From Rhizobium sullae (GTDB lineage Bacteria > Pseudomonadota > Alphaproteobacteria > Rhizobiales > Rhizobiaceae), in assembly GCF_025200715.1 (NCBI RefSeq), contig NZ_CP104144.1, forward strand, positions 1,922,001 to 1,986,000: a stretch of 64,000 nucleotides of DNA, in the 5' to 3' direction. The translations under genes and the position numbers were made by a program. Below, piece after piece: positions 45,118 to 54,438 of the stretch. Each line of letters opens with the position of its first letter. Position 1 is the first letter of the stretch. The notes under the pieces were generated by a model that searched no databases, was not told where the DNA came from, and was given only the letters and a program-made list of their open reading frames with translations.

Positions 45118-45416
45118 TGCTAGTCGTATAAGGAAATATGAATACAGCTTATCAGAGAATTTTCGCGTGGCAAGATAAAATCATGAGGCGAAATAATCAC
45201 ATTTCAGCGCTGGAGTGGGCGCGGATGATATCGCAGGCGTCAGGCATCTGCCGATCGTAGTTGCATATTGCAGCGCCAGGTTCGGTAAGAGGATAGCGAT
45301 CCTCGCGCACGCTTCGGGTAGCCCGGAGTCTTCGGTTCCTTGGATTTTTCAAGTAACCGATATCGGGTCCACCGACTGTCACCGCTCTTGACGAGGCGAG
45401 CCGAGAAACATCACCC
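45118..45416. other. Intergenic after bgsA
   Basis: About 300 bp, AT-rich near 45120-45200. No gene, terminator hairpin or repeat is evident. Confidence 0.35.
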
Positions 45417-47432
45417 TCAAAGCGTCCGGGTTCGACCGAATGTCCGAAGCAGTAGGTTGATCGAGACAGCGACCTTGTCAATGTCACGAACGTCCTGGGA
45501 GTAACGCCCGGTATAAAGCTTGACGATCATCTTATCGCGGGCCGACCCGGTAAGATCGAAATGGAGGTGCAGGTAGAAGGCCTCCTTGTCGCCATGGCGA
45601 GCAACGCTCCTTCGTCTTTGAGTGACCATCCTTAGTTCCGTTTTGAAGGGTGAAAAACCCTCGAGCGACAGCGTGACATCGGCAGATGCAAAGCGCGTCT
45701 TTGTCGGCACGGCAACGACTGCCTTGTCGAGCGCCAGACTGACCATGCGGCCGGGAACGCCGTCGACGTGAACCTCTTCATCAAGCTTGAACGCATTGAA
45801 GAGCCGTCGCGGTTTTTCGAAGCAGATCAAGGACGCGATAGCGAGAACGACAATGTTGATGCCCGACCAACAAGCCGCAATCGGCGAGAATTGCGCATCG
45901 ACAGGGGAGGTCTCAGGCACAATATTGATGACAAGACCGATGGCCGTCGCCAAGATCAACACTGCTATCCAGGCAAAGCTGTATCCATCAAATCCGATCG
46001 CCTCGTTGCCGCTGCCCTTCGGGGTCACCCTGAACGGTTTGCCGAAGGGACGCACCACACTGGAAATAACGGTTGGCAACATCCGAAACGTCGCAAAAGC
46101 TCCGACGGCACTCGATACGACGGGCAAATACCGCGTCGGTGTTATCCAGAGCATCAAAAGGAAATACGCCGTCAGCAACGGGATCTGATTGGAGATATAA
46201 TCCACAGTGTTGGTGAAGTAGAGCGGCAGCAAGCCGAACCAGAGATATATGATCGGGATGAGCAATATCGTAAAGCGCACCAGATACTGCACCAACCACG
46301 ACAGCGGAAGGAACATGATGCGTTGAAAAAGTGACAGACCAGGGCCGCGCAGCGGGCCGTTGTGAAGATAGAGTGTTTGAATTCCCCCCCGACACCAGCG
46401 CTCACGCTGTACGAAATAGCCAGTCAAATTCTCAGCGGCCAATCCCATCGACAGGCGCTCATTCAGGTAACCGGTCTTGTAACCCTTGTTGAGCATGGAA
46501 AGGGTGGTCAACAAATCCTCTGTGATGGATTCCGTCGGAAACCCCCCAATCGCATCGATCGCCTTGCGTCGCGCGATCGAGCATGACCCACAGCAGAAAC
46601 TGACGTCCCAGATATCTCGGCTCGGCGCAATTTCGTCAAAAAACAAACGCTGCTCGTCCGGCCAGATATTTTCGAGACCGAGATTTGTCTGCACTGGATC
46701 GGTATTGAAGAAATGCTGCGGCGTTTGAACGATGCCGATGGTTGCATCGGAAAAGAAGGGAAGCGTGCGGCGCAGGAAGTGACGATAGGGCACGAAGTCA
46801 GCATCGAATATCGCGATGAAGTCGCCGGAGCTGACCTTCAGACCGTTGTTCATGTTTCCGGCTTTGGCATGGCTGTTGTCGGGCCGTGTGACGTGGATTG
46901 CTCCCCTCTCCTTGCAGTACGCCTTAAGCCAATCACGACGCTGATCGTCGAGCACGTAGACATTCAGCTTGTGTTGCGGATAATCGAGCGCAAGCGCCCC
47001 TATAATCGTCCTTTCCAGGACGTCGAGCGGCTCGTTGTAGGTAGGAATGAACACATCCACCGTGGGTAATTGTTCCTCGTCACCTCTAAAGAAGTCTCGC
47101 GCGAGCCTGTCCGCTTCTGCGCTCCGGTCCACGTATCGACTCATCAAGACCAGGAAGAGGACGACTTCAAAGAACGCGAGAATTTCGACGATGAACAGAA
47201 ACCAGACCCAGTAGAAGTTAGGGCCATCGTTGGGATAAGGAAGTACCGTTTCGAATAACCGCCAGAGTATATAGCGCAATGCAACGGCGCCAACGACAGC
47301 GCATGTGATAGCGCGCGTCCAGCTGTGATTACGCGACCAGTTGAAAGGCCCAAGCAAAAAGAACGCCAGAACCAAAAACGTCGGCGCCAGTGCTATGAGA
47401 TACTGAACCACAGCCCTTCCACCCAGTTCCAT
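45417..47432 (-). CDS. bgsA: BgsA-like mixed-linkage beta-glucan synthase (GT2)
   Basis: A 671-aa inner-membrane processive glycosyltransferase. After two helices come DVFIPTYNEPLDV, the D-x-D (DAD, 210-212), TED (304-306) and QRERW (342-346, QxxRW), then about five helices and a C-terminal cytosolic domain of about 130 residues. Unlike bacterial cellulose synthase BcsA there is no clear RxxxR/DxSxxG PilZ pair. That fits BgsA of S. meliloti, whose C-terminal part binds c-di-GMP by another route (recalled from the literature). It overlaps bgsB by 40 bp. Product inferred: (1-3)(1-4)-beta-glucan. Confidence 0.87.
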   Translation of the reverse strand: MELGGRAVVQYLIALAPTFLVLAFFLLGPFNWSRNHSWTRAITCAVVGAVALRYILWRLFETVLPYPNDGPNFYWVWFLFIVEILAFFEVVLFLVLMSRYVDRSAEADRLARDFFRGDEEQLPTVDVFIPTYNEPLDVLERTIIGALALDYPQHKLNVYVLDDQRRDWLKAYCKERGAIHVTRPDNSHAKAGNMNNGLKVSSGDFIAIFDADFVPYRHFLRRTLPFFSDATIGIVQTPQHFFNTDPVQTNLGLENIWPDEQRLFFDEIAPSRDIWDVSFCCGSCSIARRKAIDAIGGFPTESITEDLLTTLSMLNKGYKTGYLNERLSMGLAAENLTGYFVQRERWCRGGIQTLYLHNGPLRGPGLSLFQRIMFLPLSWLVQYLVRFTILLIPIIYLWFGLLPLYFTNTVDYISNQIPLLTAYFLLMLWITPTRYLPVVSSAVGAFATFRMLPTVISSVVRPFGKPFRVTPKGSGNEAIGFDGYSFAWIAVLILATAIGLVINIVPETSPVDAQFSPIAACWSGINIVVLAIASLICFEKPRRLFNAFKLDEEVHVDGVPGRMVSLALDKAVVAVPTKTRFASADVTLSLEGFSPFKTELRMVTQRRRSVARHGDKEAFYLHLHFDLTGSARDKMIVKLYTGRYSQDVRDIDKVAVSINLLLRTFGRTRTL

Positions 47433-48625
47433 ATGCGGATGTTAGGTTTGGGCAGGCGCACCTGAACAGAACGCCCCACCTGGCAAAAGTTTGCAAAATC
47501 CGTGTTGAGAGCGGAGGGGGCCAGGCCCACGCGGATTCGATCGTTGCGTTTGGTTGTTTCGGGCTGATTGGCTGCCAGTGTATCCTTCTCGGCGACCGCA
47601 GCGCTGCCTCTGACCGACAGGACCACGCCTTTGAAGACGTCGCCAGCGCCTAACACGCGCGCCTCTGCAGCAAGGCCAGGATAAATCTCTTGGTAATCGA
47701 CCTCCGGAACCAGGATATCGACGAAAAGATCGCTGCAGTCGAGGATGCGCATCAGCTCGTTATTGAGAATGACGTTCGAGCCGTTGACGACGTTGCTACT
47801 CCATACGACTCCATCGAAAGGCGATGGAACTGATGCCGAAATGAGACTGCGGACGCGGTTTTCCTCCTCAATCAGCTGCTTTTGCGCCTGTGCGGCCCGT
47901 GTTTCGTTTTCGGCGACGCGCGTGTTGAGATCGTTGATACGAACAGTCACCTCATCCTGCCGCTGGCGGGAATAGGGCACATCGTTCTGGCCGTCACCGA
48001 GAACGAAAACTCCTTGGCGAACCGCCGCCAGCTTTTGTTCGAGCTGGGCAACGGTCAAGCCACTGATTTCGAGTTCGCCCCCCGCAGCTTCCCAGGCCGC
48101 TCGGGCGGACTCGACCATCTTGGTCGAGAGGATACCCTTCGCTTCGAGCGCCAGCCGCCGGTCAAAGTCGACTTGCGCGACATTGTCCTGCGCCTCGGAA
48201 ACCTTGACCCGCTTTTTTAGAATCTCAACTTGTCGCTCCAGGTCGGCAATGGTTGTGCGTGTAAAGACTTCCATGCGTACAGCCAGCTGATCACGAAGCC
48301 GTACGAGCTCGTCGCGTTCCCGCTTCAGCGCCGCAGCATGTTCGACGGCAGTCATGTGGTCGGCGTGCAGCGAAGTCAGTATTGCGCGGTTCACGCGGGC
48401 ATTGCGAATTAAGGCGAGCGTCTCTCCTGCCAACACGTGCGCACCAACTTTGGGGGGCGTTTCTACGACCTCGCCGTCGATCGGAGCGTTCACGATCGCA
48501 AATCGCGCATTTACCGTACCGTCGAGGCTCGTGAAGCCAGTGAGGCTGGGCAACATAAGAACGATCACAAGCGCGAGCAGTGATATGCCGACCAGAATGC
48601 GGGTGATGCGGCGGTTCCAAATCAT
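47393..48625 (-). CDS. bgsB: BgsB-like membrane fusion (HlyD-type) protein
   Basis: A 410-aa protein with one N-terminal membrane helix, a biotinyl-lipoyl-like start (VNAPIDGEVVETPPKVGAHV), a long coiled coil (about residues 95-270) and a C-terminal beta-barrel (SVPSPFDGVVWSSNVVNGSN). In S. meliloti bgsB precedes bgsA and is needed for glucan export. The 40-bp overlap with bgsA shows coupling. Confidence 0.85.
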   Translation of the reverse strand: MIWNRRITRILVGISLLALVIVLMLPSLTGFTSLDGTVNARFAIVNAPIDGEVVETPPKVGAHVLAGETLALIRNARVNRAILTSLHADHMTAVEHAAALKRERDELVRLRDQLAVRMEVFTRTTIADLERQVEILKKRVKVSEAQDNVAQVDFDRRLALEAKGILSTKMVESARAAWEAAGGELEISGLTVAQLEQKLAAVRQGVFVLGDGQNDVPYSRQRQDEVTVRINDLNTRVAENETRAAQAQKQLIEEENRVRSLISASVPSPFDGVVWSSNVVNGSNVILNNELMRILDCSDLFVDILVPEVDYQEIYPGLAAEARVLGAGDVFKGVVLSVRGSAAVAEKDTLAANQPETTKRNDRIRVGLAPSALNTDFANFCQVGRSVQVRLPKPNIRIWNWVEGLWFSIS

Positions 48626-49134
48626 TAGCGTTCCCGAAAATTATCAACTGCAAGGCATCCATGGCAGGGTTAACGCGATGCGAATGCAACCCAATCTTGT
48701 GGTGATCTAGGCTTGTCAGAGCCACCGGCAAGGGGAAGAGCTGGCTGCGCGCAATACGTGCAGTAAAATGTTGGATGTGGCTACCTTTGGACGAACTGTC
48801 CTCTATGGCGGGAGGCTCGTTTTGTATCATGATTGGACTGTCGACGCTTCTTTTGGCGAAGTTGCCGGTCGTTCCATGGTTCCTTCAGCCCAAGTCGTCC
48901 CAGTAGGATCAAGAGCAGCTCAAAACGAGCAAATCTGCGATTTGGGCTTTTCCGCTTTCCGGACCTGCAGCCTCGAGGCGGTTGAAGCAGTGGGTATCGC
49001 GATATTTCAGCCCGCTGGAGGCCTCCCTTAGCAAAACAGGAACAGCACCTATCGACAGCCATTATGACGCTGCCAGATAGGCCCAGTCGGCGCGCTGCGA
49101 TTTAGGCCATAGGGAGCCGGAATAAGACAATCGG
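48626..49134. promoter_or_regulatory. Upstream region of bgsBA
   Basis: About 510 bp between bgsB (leftward) and the vapC stop. It must contain the bgsBA promoter. I see no clear operator palindrome and no supported gene; the frames of 80-90 codons here lack ribosome sites. Confidence 0.4.
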
Positions 49135-49533
49135 TCAGGACAAGAGCTGTGCCGTCTGCCCTTGTTGCGTTATCAGTTCGATCGCTTGTTTATCGAAAGA
49201 GACGAAGGTTTCGCCACGCAACCAATTGCCCTCATAGGCCATGATGCCATCCGCAAAATCGCCGCCAGCTTCGAGGATCGCAAGCCCGGCCTCGACAGCG
49301 GGACGGTTCATCACGACATTTCCAGCATCCAGCAAATCACGGATCGTCACGGCTACATCTTCTTTCGGGAGGTTCGCGCCCCGGCGCAGTATCCAGACCA
49401 GTTCACACAAGCAAGGCAAGGAAACCGCGATCAGCGAAGCCTCTTTCAGGAGCTTGCCGGCGGCGTGGCCCTGCTTTGCGTCGTCCTGCAAAACGGCTCG
49501 AGCCAACACGTTTGTGTCGACGGAAATTTTCAT
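49135..49533 (-). CDS. vapC: VapC-type PIN-domain toxin
   Basis: A 132-aa PIN nuclease with acidic residues at the usual places: VDTNVLARA (N-terminal Asp), CELVWIL (Glu), GGDFADGIMA (Asp) and FVSFDKQAI (Asp). It overlaps the antitoxin stop by 4 bp, the normal vapBC order. Predicted to cleave RNA when unopposed. Confidence 0.88.
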   Translation of the reverse strand: MKISVDTNVLARAVLQDDAKQGHAAGKLLKEASLIAVSLPCLCELVWILRRGANLPKEDVAVTIRDLLDAGNVVMNRPAVEAGLAILEAGGDFADGIMAYEGNWLRGETFVSFDKQAIELITQQGQTAQLLS

Positions 49534-49781
49534 TGCTCACCCGCCCAACCAGAGGCGGCAATCTCGTTCATTTCTTCAATCGTCATCGGTTTTTTGACCT
49601 TGCCCGCATGCCGACCAATGAAACTATCAATGGTGCCAGTTGGCCGCGCCGCCCTCACCCGAAGCTCACCGCCCGGCAGCTTGTCAAAGACGATCCGTTC
49701 GCCCGGCTTGATGCCAAGGTGTTGCAGCAAATCCCGCTTTAGCGTGACCTGCCCTTTCATTGTTACCGCGAGTGAAGTCAT
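49530..49781 (-). CDS. vapB: AbrB/MazE-type antitoxin (VapB)
   Basis: An 83-aa protein with the swapped-hairpin AbrB DNA-binding fold at the N-terminus (VTMKGQVTLKRDLLQHLGIK) and a C-terminal toxin-binding tail (KPMTIEEMNEIAA). It should neutralise VapC and repress its own promoter. Confidence 0.87.
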   Translation of the reverse strand: MTSLAVTMKGQVTLKRDLLQHLGIKPGERIVFDKLPGGELRVRAARPTGTIDSFIGRHAGKVKKPMTIEEMNEIAASGWAGEQ

Positions 49782-49813
49782 GGGAAGTCCCTTTCGTTAG
49801 ATGTGCCTACATG

Positions 49814-49833
49814 GTAATTGAAATTTTCATTAC
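49814..49833. promoter_or_regulatory. Imperfect palindrome upstream of vapBC
   Basis: GTAATTGAAATTTTCATTAC, an AT-rich imperfect inverted repeat 33 bp before the vapB start. It is a candidate autoregulatory operator for the VapBC complex. Confidence 0.4.
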
Positions 49834-50048
49834 AAACAAACTGAATTGGAGGTTCGATCGTGTTGGGCTGAATTGGGCCGTGTTGCATGGAACAGATCGC
49901 AGATGAAATGATCCTGCAGGTATTCCAATCGGCTGGCTTTGCCTTTGAGGGGAACAGCGTTGATGTTCGCGCTCGCCGTTCCACTCCTCTCAAAAGGGAA
50001 CAGATGCTTGACGGGGATGACGTGCGGCCAAGAGCCCGCATGAGAAAG

Positions 50049-50474
50049 CTATTCCTGAACGGCCTCAACGTGCTTTTCGAAGCGAGGAACATGAGGATTA
50101 ATCCAGGCCCAGTCTGGAGCTGACGCCGTCCAGATCACACTCGTCGGCTCCGCGATGTTCGGCTGATCGAGTGTGCCCACGCGAACCACAATATAGCCCG
50201 GCTGTGACATGGCTTCGCTGAACATCTGGGTTCCGCAGGTCGGGCAGAAGCGGCGTCGGATAATCTGGCCGCTGTCAGCGACGCTTGCGTATTCTGCAAG
50301 CTCGCCTTTGATGACAATATCTCCGCTGGCGAAGACGACATTGATGGAAGCATTGCCACAGGAGAGATATTGGCAGTCCCTGCACCAGCAGGCGCGTTTG
50401 AGGATCGGTGCGCTGGATACTTCGAACTGGGCCGCTCCGCAAAAACACCGCCCTGTTATCGGTTTGCTCGTCAT
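50049..50474 (-). CDS. GFA-family (CENP-V/glutathione-dependent formaldehyde-activating) zinc protein
   Basis: A 141-aa protein with the family zinc cysteines: GRCFCGAAQF, CWCRDCQYLSCG and RRRFCPTCGTQMF. Members bind Zn with seven conserved cysteines; despite the name the enzymatic role is uncertain in most bacteria. It stands alone. Confidence 0.88.
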   Translation of the reverse strand: MTSKPITGRCFCGAAQFEVSSAPILKRACWCRDCQYLSCGNASINVVFASGDIVIKGELAEYASVADSGQIIRRRFCPTCGTQMFSEAMSQPGYIVVRVGTLDQPNIAEPTSVIWTASAPDWAWINPHVPRFEKHVEAVQE

Positions 50475-50598
50475 GTTTCACCTCAGTTGCTTGCTCAAGG
50501 TGTATATCGTTCGCGAACATGGGCACGTCCACGCTATCATAAAATGGTTCCTTCCCGGCTCTGCGAAACAGACGGGAAGTTGCGTCCGTAACTATCAG

Positions 50599-51075
50599 TC
50601 AAGCAGGCCTGATGAGGCGCGACAGGAGTGCGGGAACGAGGATTTTGTGGAACGGCAGGACGGCTGCGAGATAAACGCGGCCGAGCAGGTTGTTTCGCTG
50701 AACCAGCGTCGTGGCAGTAACCCGGAGCGTGGCGTCGTTCAAATCTGCCACGTCGACAATGAGCCGAAAGTTGAGGTGCCTGTCGTCAAGGCCAAGAACG
50801 ATGCGCTCGGGAGACGATGAAAAGACCGGAAGACCTCTGTGCTGGGTCGACAAGTCCAGTTCGTCGCCGGACTTCAACCCAAAAGGAGCGACGACGAGAT
50901 TGCGAAGGGCCAGAAGTTTCGCGATCCAGCCCGGCGGCTGACTGAATGCCAACTGTGCGGCCTGAGGCGCGCTCATCGCCGTATCGATCACGTCGACAGC
51001 AAAAGCGTCGCCGAAATCGGCGGACGGCAGGATTTGTCCGCAGTTTTCGGGGACGGATACAGGAAATGGCCGCAC
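50599..51075 (-). CDS. DUF2867-family protein
   Basis: A 158-aa protein. GTG 51075 is preferred because AAGGAG precedes it (the frame extends to 51102). Typical family blocks are GDELDLSTQHRGLPVFSSSP and LDDRHLNFRLIVDV, then a hydrophobic tail segment (LAAVLPFHKILVPALLSRL). The function of the family is unknown. It follows a TetR-controlled membrane gene on the same strand. Confidence 0.7.
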   Translation of the reverse strand: MRPFPVSVPENCGQILPSADFGDAFAVDVIDTAMSAPQAAQLAFSQPPGWIAKLLALRNLVVAPFGLKSGDELDLSTQHRGLPVFSSSPERIVLGLDDRHLNFRLIVDVADLNDATLRVTATTLVQRNNLLGRVYLAAVLPFHKILVPALLSRLIRPA

Positions 51076-51133
51076 GGAATGCTCCTTTCGATCTGCTTGC
51101 ATTGCGTCGAGTGGCGGCTGCGTCCGAAGGCAT

Positions 51134-51538
51134 TCAGTTGGCAGAACCGGTCGCCGGCATGTTTCCCCAGACGATCAAAGCGAAGGCAACAGCCATCAGC
51201 ACCCAGCCCGGATGGAGTCGGCGCACGCCCCATAAGGCGCCGAGAGCGCCAAAGAGAAACGAGCTGCCCGCGAAAAAACTGGCAGCAAGTTGCGCCTCAC
51301 GTCCGTACCAGATGACAGCCGCGATCAAAGCAACGCCGCTCAGCAACCAGTTGAACGTGGTGAAATGCAGCAGCAGCGGTATCAGTCTTCGCATTGGTGC
51401 GGATGGTGTCGCTGCAGCGGTAAGTGATGCGTCGACCCGAGAGACTACGAGCCTTTGCAACAGGATACCGTGAGACACCGCTGTTCCGCCGCCGATGACC
51501 CCGGCTGCTATCAGGGCTGCGCCATGCAAATCCATCAT
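51134..51538 (-). CDS. Small integral membrane protein (134 aa), TetR-linked
   Basis: Four hydrophobic segments (LIAAGVIGGGTAVSHGILLQ; LLHFTTFNWLLSGVALIAAV; LAASFFAGSSFLFGALGALW; WVLMAVAFALIVWG). The gene diverges from the TetR gene with two operator-like palindromes between, and the nearest lies 13 bp from this start. It is therefore the probable regulated target, with DUF2867 downstream in the same transcript. Confidence 0.65.
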   Translation of the reverse strand: MMDLHGAALIAAGVIGGGTAVSHGILLQRLVVSRVDASLTAAATPSAPMRRLIPLLLHFTTFNWLLSGVALIAAVIWYGREAQLAASFFAGSSFLFGALGALWGVRRLHPGWVLMAVAFALIVWGNMPATGSAN

Positions 51539-51550
51539 CTCGAACCTTCT

Positions 51551-51614
51551 CCATACATATCTGTATGGTCAAGATGGAACTCATGTTGCCAATAGTCAAT
51601 ACATCTGCGTATGG
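51551..51614. promoter_or_regulatory. Twin TetR operators
   Basis: Site 1 (51551-51568): CCATACA-tatc-TGTATGG, a perfect 7-bp-arm palindrome. Site 2 (51597-51614): CAATACA-tctg-CGTATGG, the same pattern with one mismatch per arm. The centres are 46 bp apart, between a divergent membrane gene and a TetR gene; site 2 is just upstream of the regulator's start. They fit autoregulated TetR binding. Confidence 0.7.
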
Positions 51615-51621
51615 TCGGCCC

Positions 51622-52179
51622 ATGAATGATCGTCTTGCGAAGTCCGACTGGATCGACCATGGCCTGCGCACCCTTGCCGAGCGCGGCCCCAATGCCCTGA
51701 AAATCGGCGCCATGGCGGAGGGGCTGAACGTTTCCCGCGGCAGCTTTTATTGGCATTTTCGGGACGTAGCCGATTTCCGGACACAACTCCTGCAGCATTG
51801 GAGAGACTGGACAACGCAGCGGGTCATCCGGGAACTGGAGGCTGATCTCGATGAGCCGGACCGTCTGAAATCGTTGGTGAGCAGCGCATTTGCCGGCGAG
51901 CCGGGGAACGGTCGATCAATAAGATCACTGGACAAGGCTGTGCGTGCCTGGGCCATAGATAGTGACGAAGTTGCGGCGGTCGTTGCCTCCGTCGATGCCG
52001 ACCGGGTGGCCTATATCGCAAGGTTGCTGGTGGAATCCGGGGTGGAAAGCGAAAAGGCGGCCTATCGGGCATCCTTCCTTTATTGGGCCTATCTGGGCCA
52101 GCCGATTGCGATGAACCCGGATTTTTCATCGGCCACATCGACCGCCATCGCCGATATCTGCGAGCTATTCAGGAGATGA
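51622..52179 (+). CDS. TetR/AcrR-family regulator
   Basis: A 185-aa protein starting at ATG 51622; the longer frame from 51565 would run through operator 2. The N-terminal HTH includes LAERGPNALKIGAMAEGLNV and SRGSFYWHFRD. The C-terminal ligand domain is typical in length. Predicted to repress the divergent membrane gene and itself. Confidence 0.87.
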   Translation: MNDRLAKSDWIDHGLRTLAERGPNALKIGAMAEGLNVSRGSFYWHFRDVADFRTQLLQHWRDWTTQRVIRELEADLDEPDRLKSLVSSAFAGEPGNGRSIRSLDKAVRAWAIDSDEVAAVVASVDADRVAYIARLLVESGVESEKAAYRASFLYWAYLGQPIAMNPDFSSATSTAIADICELFRR

Positions 52180-52734
52180 GGATCAAGACGATGTTCAGAT
52201 TGACGCTGCGCTTTCTTATCAACTTCACCGCTTCAAGTTTTGTATTCGCAGCTGAACTTCCGTCTTTGGATTCACGCTCTCCGGTTTCGGGAAGAAGCAC
52301 CTTATCTCGGTGTCCAGGAAACGGGGGAGCAAGCCGTTCCACCGGTCGCTCAGGGTTCGTCTTCTCCGGACCGTAGTCCGATCAGCACAGCGCGCTGTGG
52401 CGTGCTGTAGCCTGGTTGCGGACCTCCCACCATTAATCAAGGCCTAAGTTGCGGCGGTAACCGCGCAAAGGCCGAGGGCGCTGCCGCTCCCTGAGAAGCC
52501 GAGCGTTAAGCGCAACCTGAAACATGTCAAAGCGGACCCAGATGCGGTTTCCGTTTTCATCGGGACACAGCAAGTGCCAGAAGCCTCTCTTCGAGCCGTC
52601 AACCAGTCACGACGAACCCACCTACGCTCCAATTTTAAGGCGGCGTCGTGGACTCTCCAGCGGAGGGGGTTCGCCAGCAACGAACCGCCGTTCAAAAGGC
52701 GTTCCCCTTCCAGATTGCGACTTTGTAGTTTCCA
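52180..52734. other. No gene recognised
   Basis: About 550 bp. A signal-peptide-like start (MFRLTLRFLINFTASSFVFA) follows the TetR gene, but the sequence after it does not continue as a plausible protein. Frames on either strand are short and unconvincing. Probably decayed DNA leading to the DUF4143 remnant. Confidence 0.4.
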
Positions 52735-52940
52735 ATTGGCGGGACATTGACTTCCAATCAGCCGGCATCGAGATCAAGGCGAGCGCCACGGTCAAGGCCG
52801 GCGATTTTGGGGGCCTCCGCGCACTTGCTGAAGCCTGCGGCGATCGTTTTGCCTTCGGCGTCGTCCTCTATGACAACACTGATGTGGTGCCGTTCGGCGA
52901 CAAACTGGCCGCAGCGCCGCTGTCCAGCATGTGGGGCTGA
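52735..52940 (+). pseudogene. C-terminal remnant of a DUF4143-type ATPase
   Basis: The frame ends with GIEIKASATVKAGDFGGLRA and GDRFAFGVVLYDNTDVVPFG, then LSSMWG. This is the end of the DUF4143 domain (PD-D/ExK-like) found in AAA proteins with that domain. The N-terminal AAA part is absent. The whole window holds no other piece of it. Confidence 0.65.
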
Positions 52941-53337
52941 GTGGTCGCAGAAGCCGACGTGGGGACCATGCAAACACATCGTCGACCAACGTGTCTCTGG
53001 CCGAGAAAGAAGAAAAGTAAAAATTCAGGAAATCGCTTTCCGGGTTTCCCGCTGCAGCACGATCAACTGGACGAGCGCACCTCATGACCTCTGCGCGCCA
53101 ACCGAGGGCTCAACCTCTCAAGCTTTGCGGCGCATCGGCGCTCATACCGTTTCGCCGAATGCGGACGTATACGCCGGACCCAAGGACCACTCTTCCTCTA
53201 CGGCTGGCCGCATTGTACTCAAACCATCGAGATCAATCACGACCGTCCCGCCAAAACAGGCATCTGCAACATCGATGCGCTCGGTAACGGATTGGGCAAT
53301 CTTCTGCAATTTATCATCCGATGAACGGTCGCCCTCA
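52941..53337. other. Intergenic, no gene seen
   Basis: About 400 bp. A minus-strand frame (53142-53372) overlaps the pirin end and has no ribosome site or recognisable domain. Nothing else is supported. Confidence 0.4.
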
Positions 53338-54273
53338 TCAGTCTGGAAGCGGGATGTGCTCATCCCGGTCATCGACCGGAAGATCGAAGCGCCCCTCGCC
53401 CCAGTTCTGTGCCCGCCATTCAGCCTTGGCTTCGTCGATACGCTCCCTGGATGAGGCGACGAAGTTCCACCAGATGTAGCGTGGGCCGGAAAGTGTCGCC
53501 CCGCCTAAGATCATCAGTCGCGCGCCTCTTTCCCCGGCTGCGACCGTGATCCTGTCGCCAGGACGAAACACCATCATCTGGGGTGCTTCGAACTCCCGGC
53601 CAGCGATCGAGATCGAGCCTTCGACAATGTAGATGCCCCGGTCCTCATGATTGTCCGGCATCGGCAGGCGAGCGCCTGCTTCAAGCTTAACATCGGCATA
53701 GAATGTCTCGGAAAACATGGTCGCGGGAGCGAACTTGCCATAGGCGTTCCCGAGAATGAGCCTCACCGACACACCATGGTCCTCGATCATCGGAAGCGTC
53801 TCCTTGCCGTGGTGTTCGAACATCGGCGCCATGTCCTCGTGGGCTTCCGGCAAAGCCAGCCAGGTCTGGATCCCGAACAAGCCGTTCGGCCCTGTCCGCG
53901 CCGCTGCGGATGTCCGCTCGGAATGGGAAACACCTCGCCCTGCGACCATCCAGTTCAACTCACCGGGACGGATGATCTGGTCAGCCCCGGTGCTGTCACG
54001 GTGGTGAAAGTCACCGCGATACAGATAGGTGACCGTGCCAAGACCGATATGGGGGTGCGGCCGAACATCGATGCCCTGGCCGGTCAACAGCTCGGCCGGG
54101 CCAGCCTGGTCGAAGAAGATAAACGGTCCCACCATCTGCCGCTTCGGCGCCGGCAGGGCGCGCCGAACCTCGAAGCCGCCAAGGTCACGGGCCCGAGGAA
54201 CGATTAGGGTCTCGATCGCGTCGATGCCGACCTCGTCAGGACAGCCTGGTTCGATTGCAGGGTTCCAACTCAT
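53338..54273 (-). CDS. Pirin-family cupin protein
   Basis: A 311-aa bicupin. ATG 54273 has GAGG 8 bases upstream (GTG 54282 is an alternative). The metal site residues are in HPHIGLGTVTYLYRG and HRDSTG, with GELNWMVAGRGVSHSE. Some pirins oxidise quercetin; others act as redox-sensing regulators. It lies downstream of a LysR gene on the same strand, 165 bp away. Confidence 0.88.
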   Translation of the reverse strand: MSWNPAIEPGCPDEVGIDAIETLIVPRARDLGGFEVRRALPAPKRQMVGPFIFFDQAGPAELLTGQGIDVRPHPHIGLGTVTYLYRGDFHHRDSTGADQIIRPGELNWMVAGRGVSHSERTSAAARTGPNGLFGIQTWLALPEAHEDMAPMFEHHGKETLPMIEDHGVSVRLILGNAYGKFAPATMFSETFYADVKLEAGARLPMPDNHEDRGIYIVEGSISIAGREFEAPQMMVFRPGDRITVAAGERGARLMILGGATLSGPRYIWWNFVASSRERIDEAKAEWRAQNWGEGRFDLPVDDRDEHIPLPD

Positions 54274-54438
54274 GCGCTTCACCTCATCCGTTTGGCGATC
54301 TCCTGCCTGCGTAGAGCGCAGGGGTCGCTGCGTGGGCCCAAGTGACTAACGGGTGAGCGCCCCCAAGACTAGTTGCGCGGCGCGGTGAGCTGTGTCGCAA
54401 AAAGCGGAACGCGCAGTCGATGTGTCAACACGCAGACC

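Noticed and set aside
45417..47432. Cellulose synthase (BcsA)
   Set aside because: The PilZ motif pair of BcsA is not seen, no bcsB/bcsZ follow, and an HlyD-type partner overlaps it, which fits bgsBA.
52444..52695. 83-codon minus-strand frame, possible transposase tail
   Set aside because: No recognisable transposase motif and no terminal repeats.
53142..53372. 76-codon minus-strand frame after the pirin gene
   Set aside because: Overlaps the pirin end in another frame and shows no ribosome site or family.
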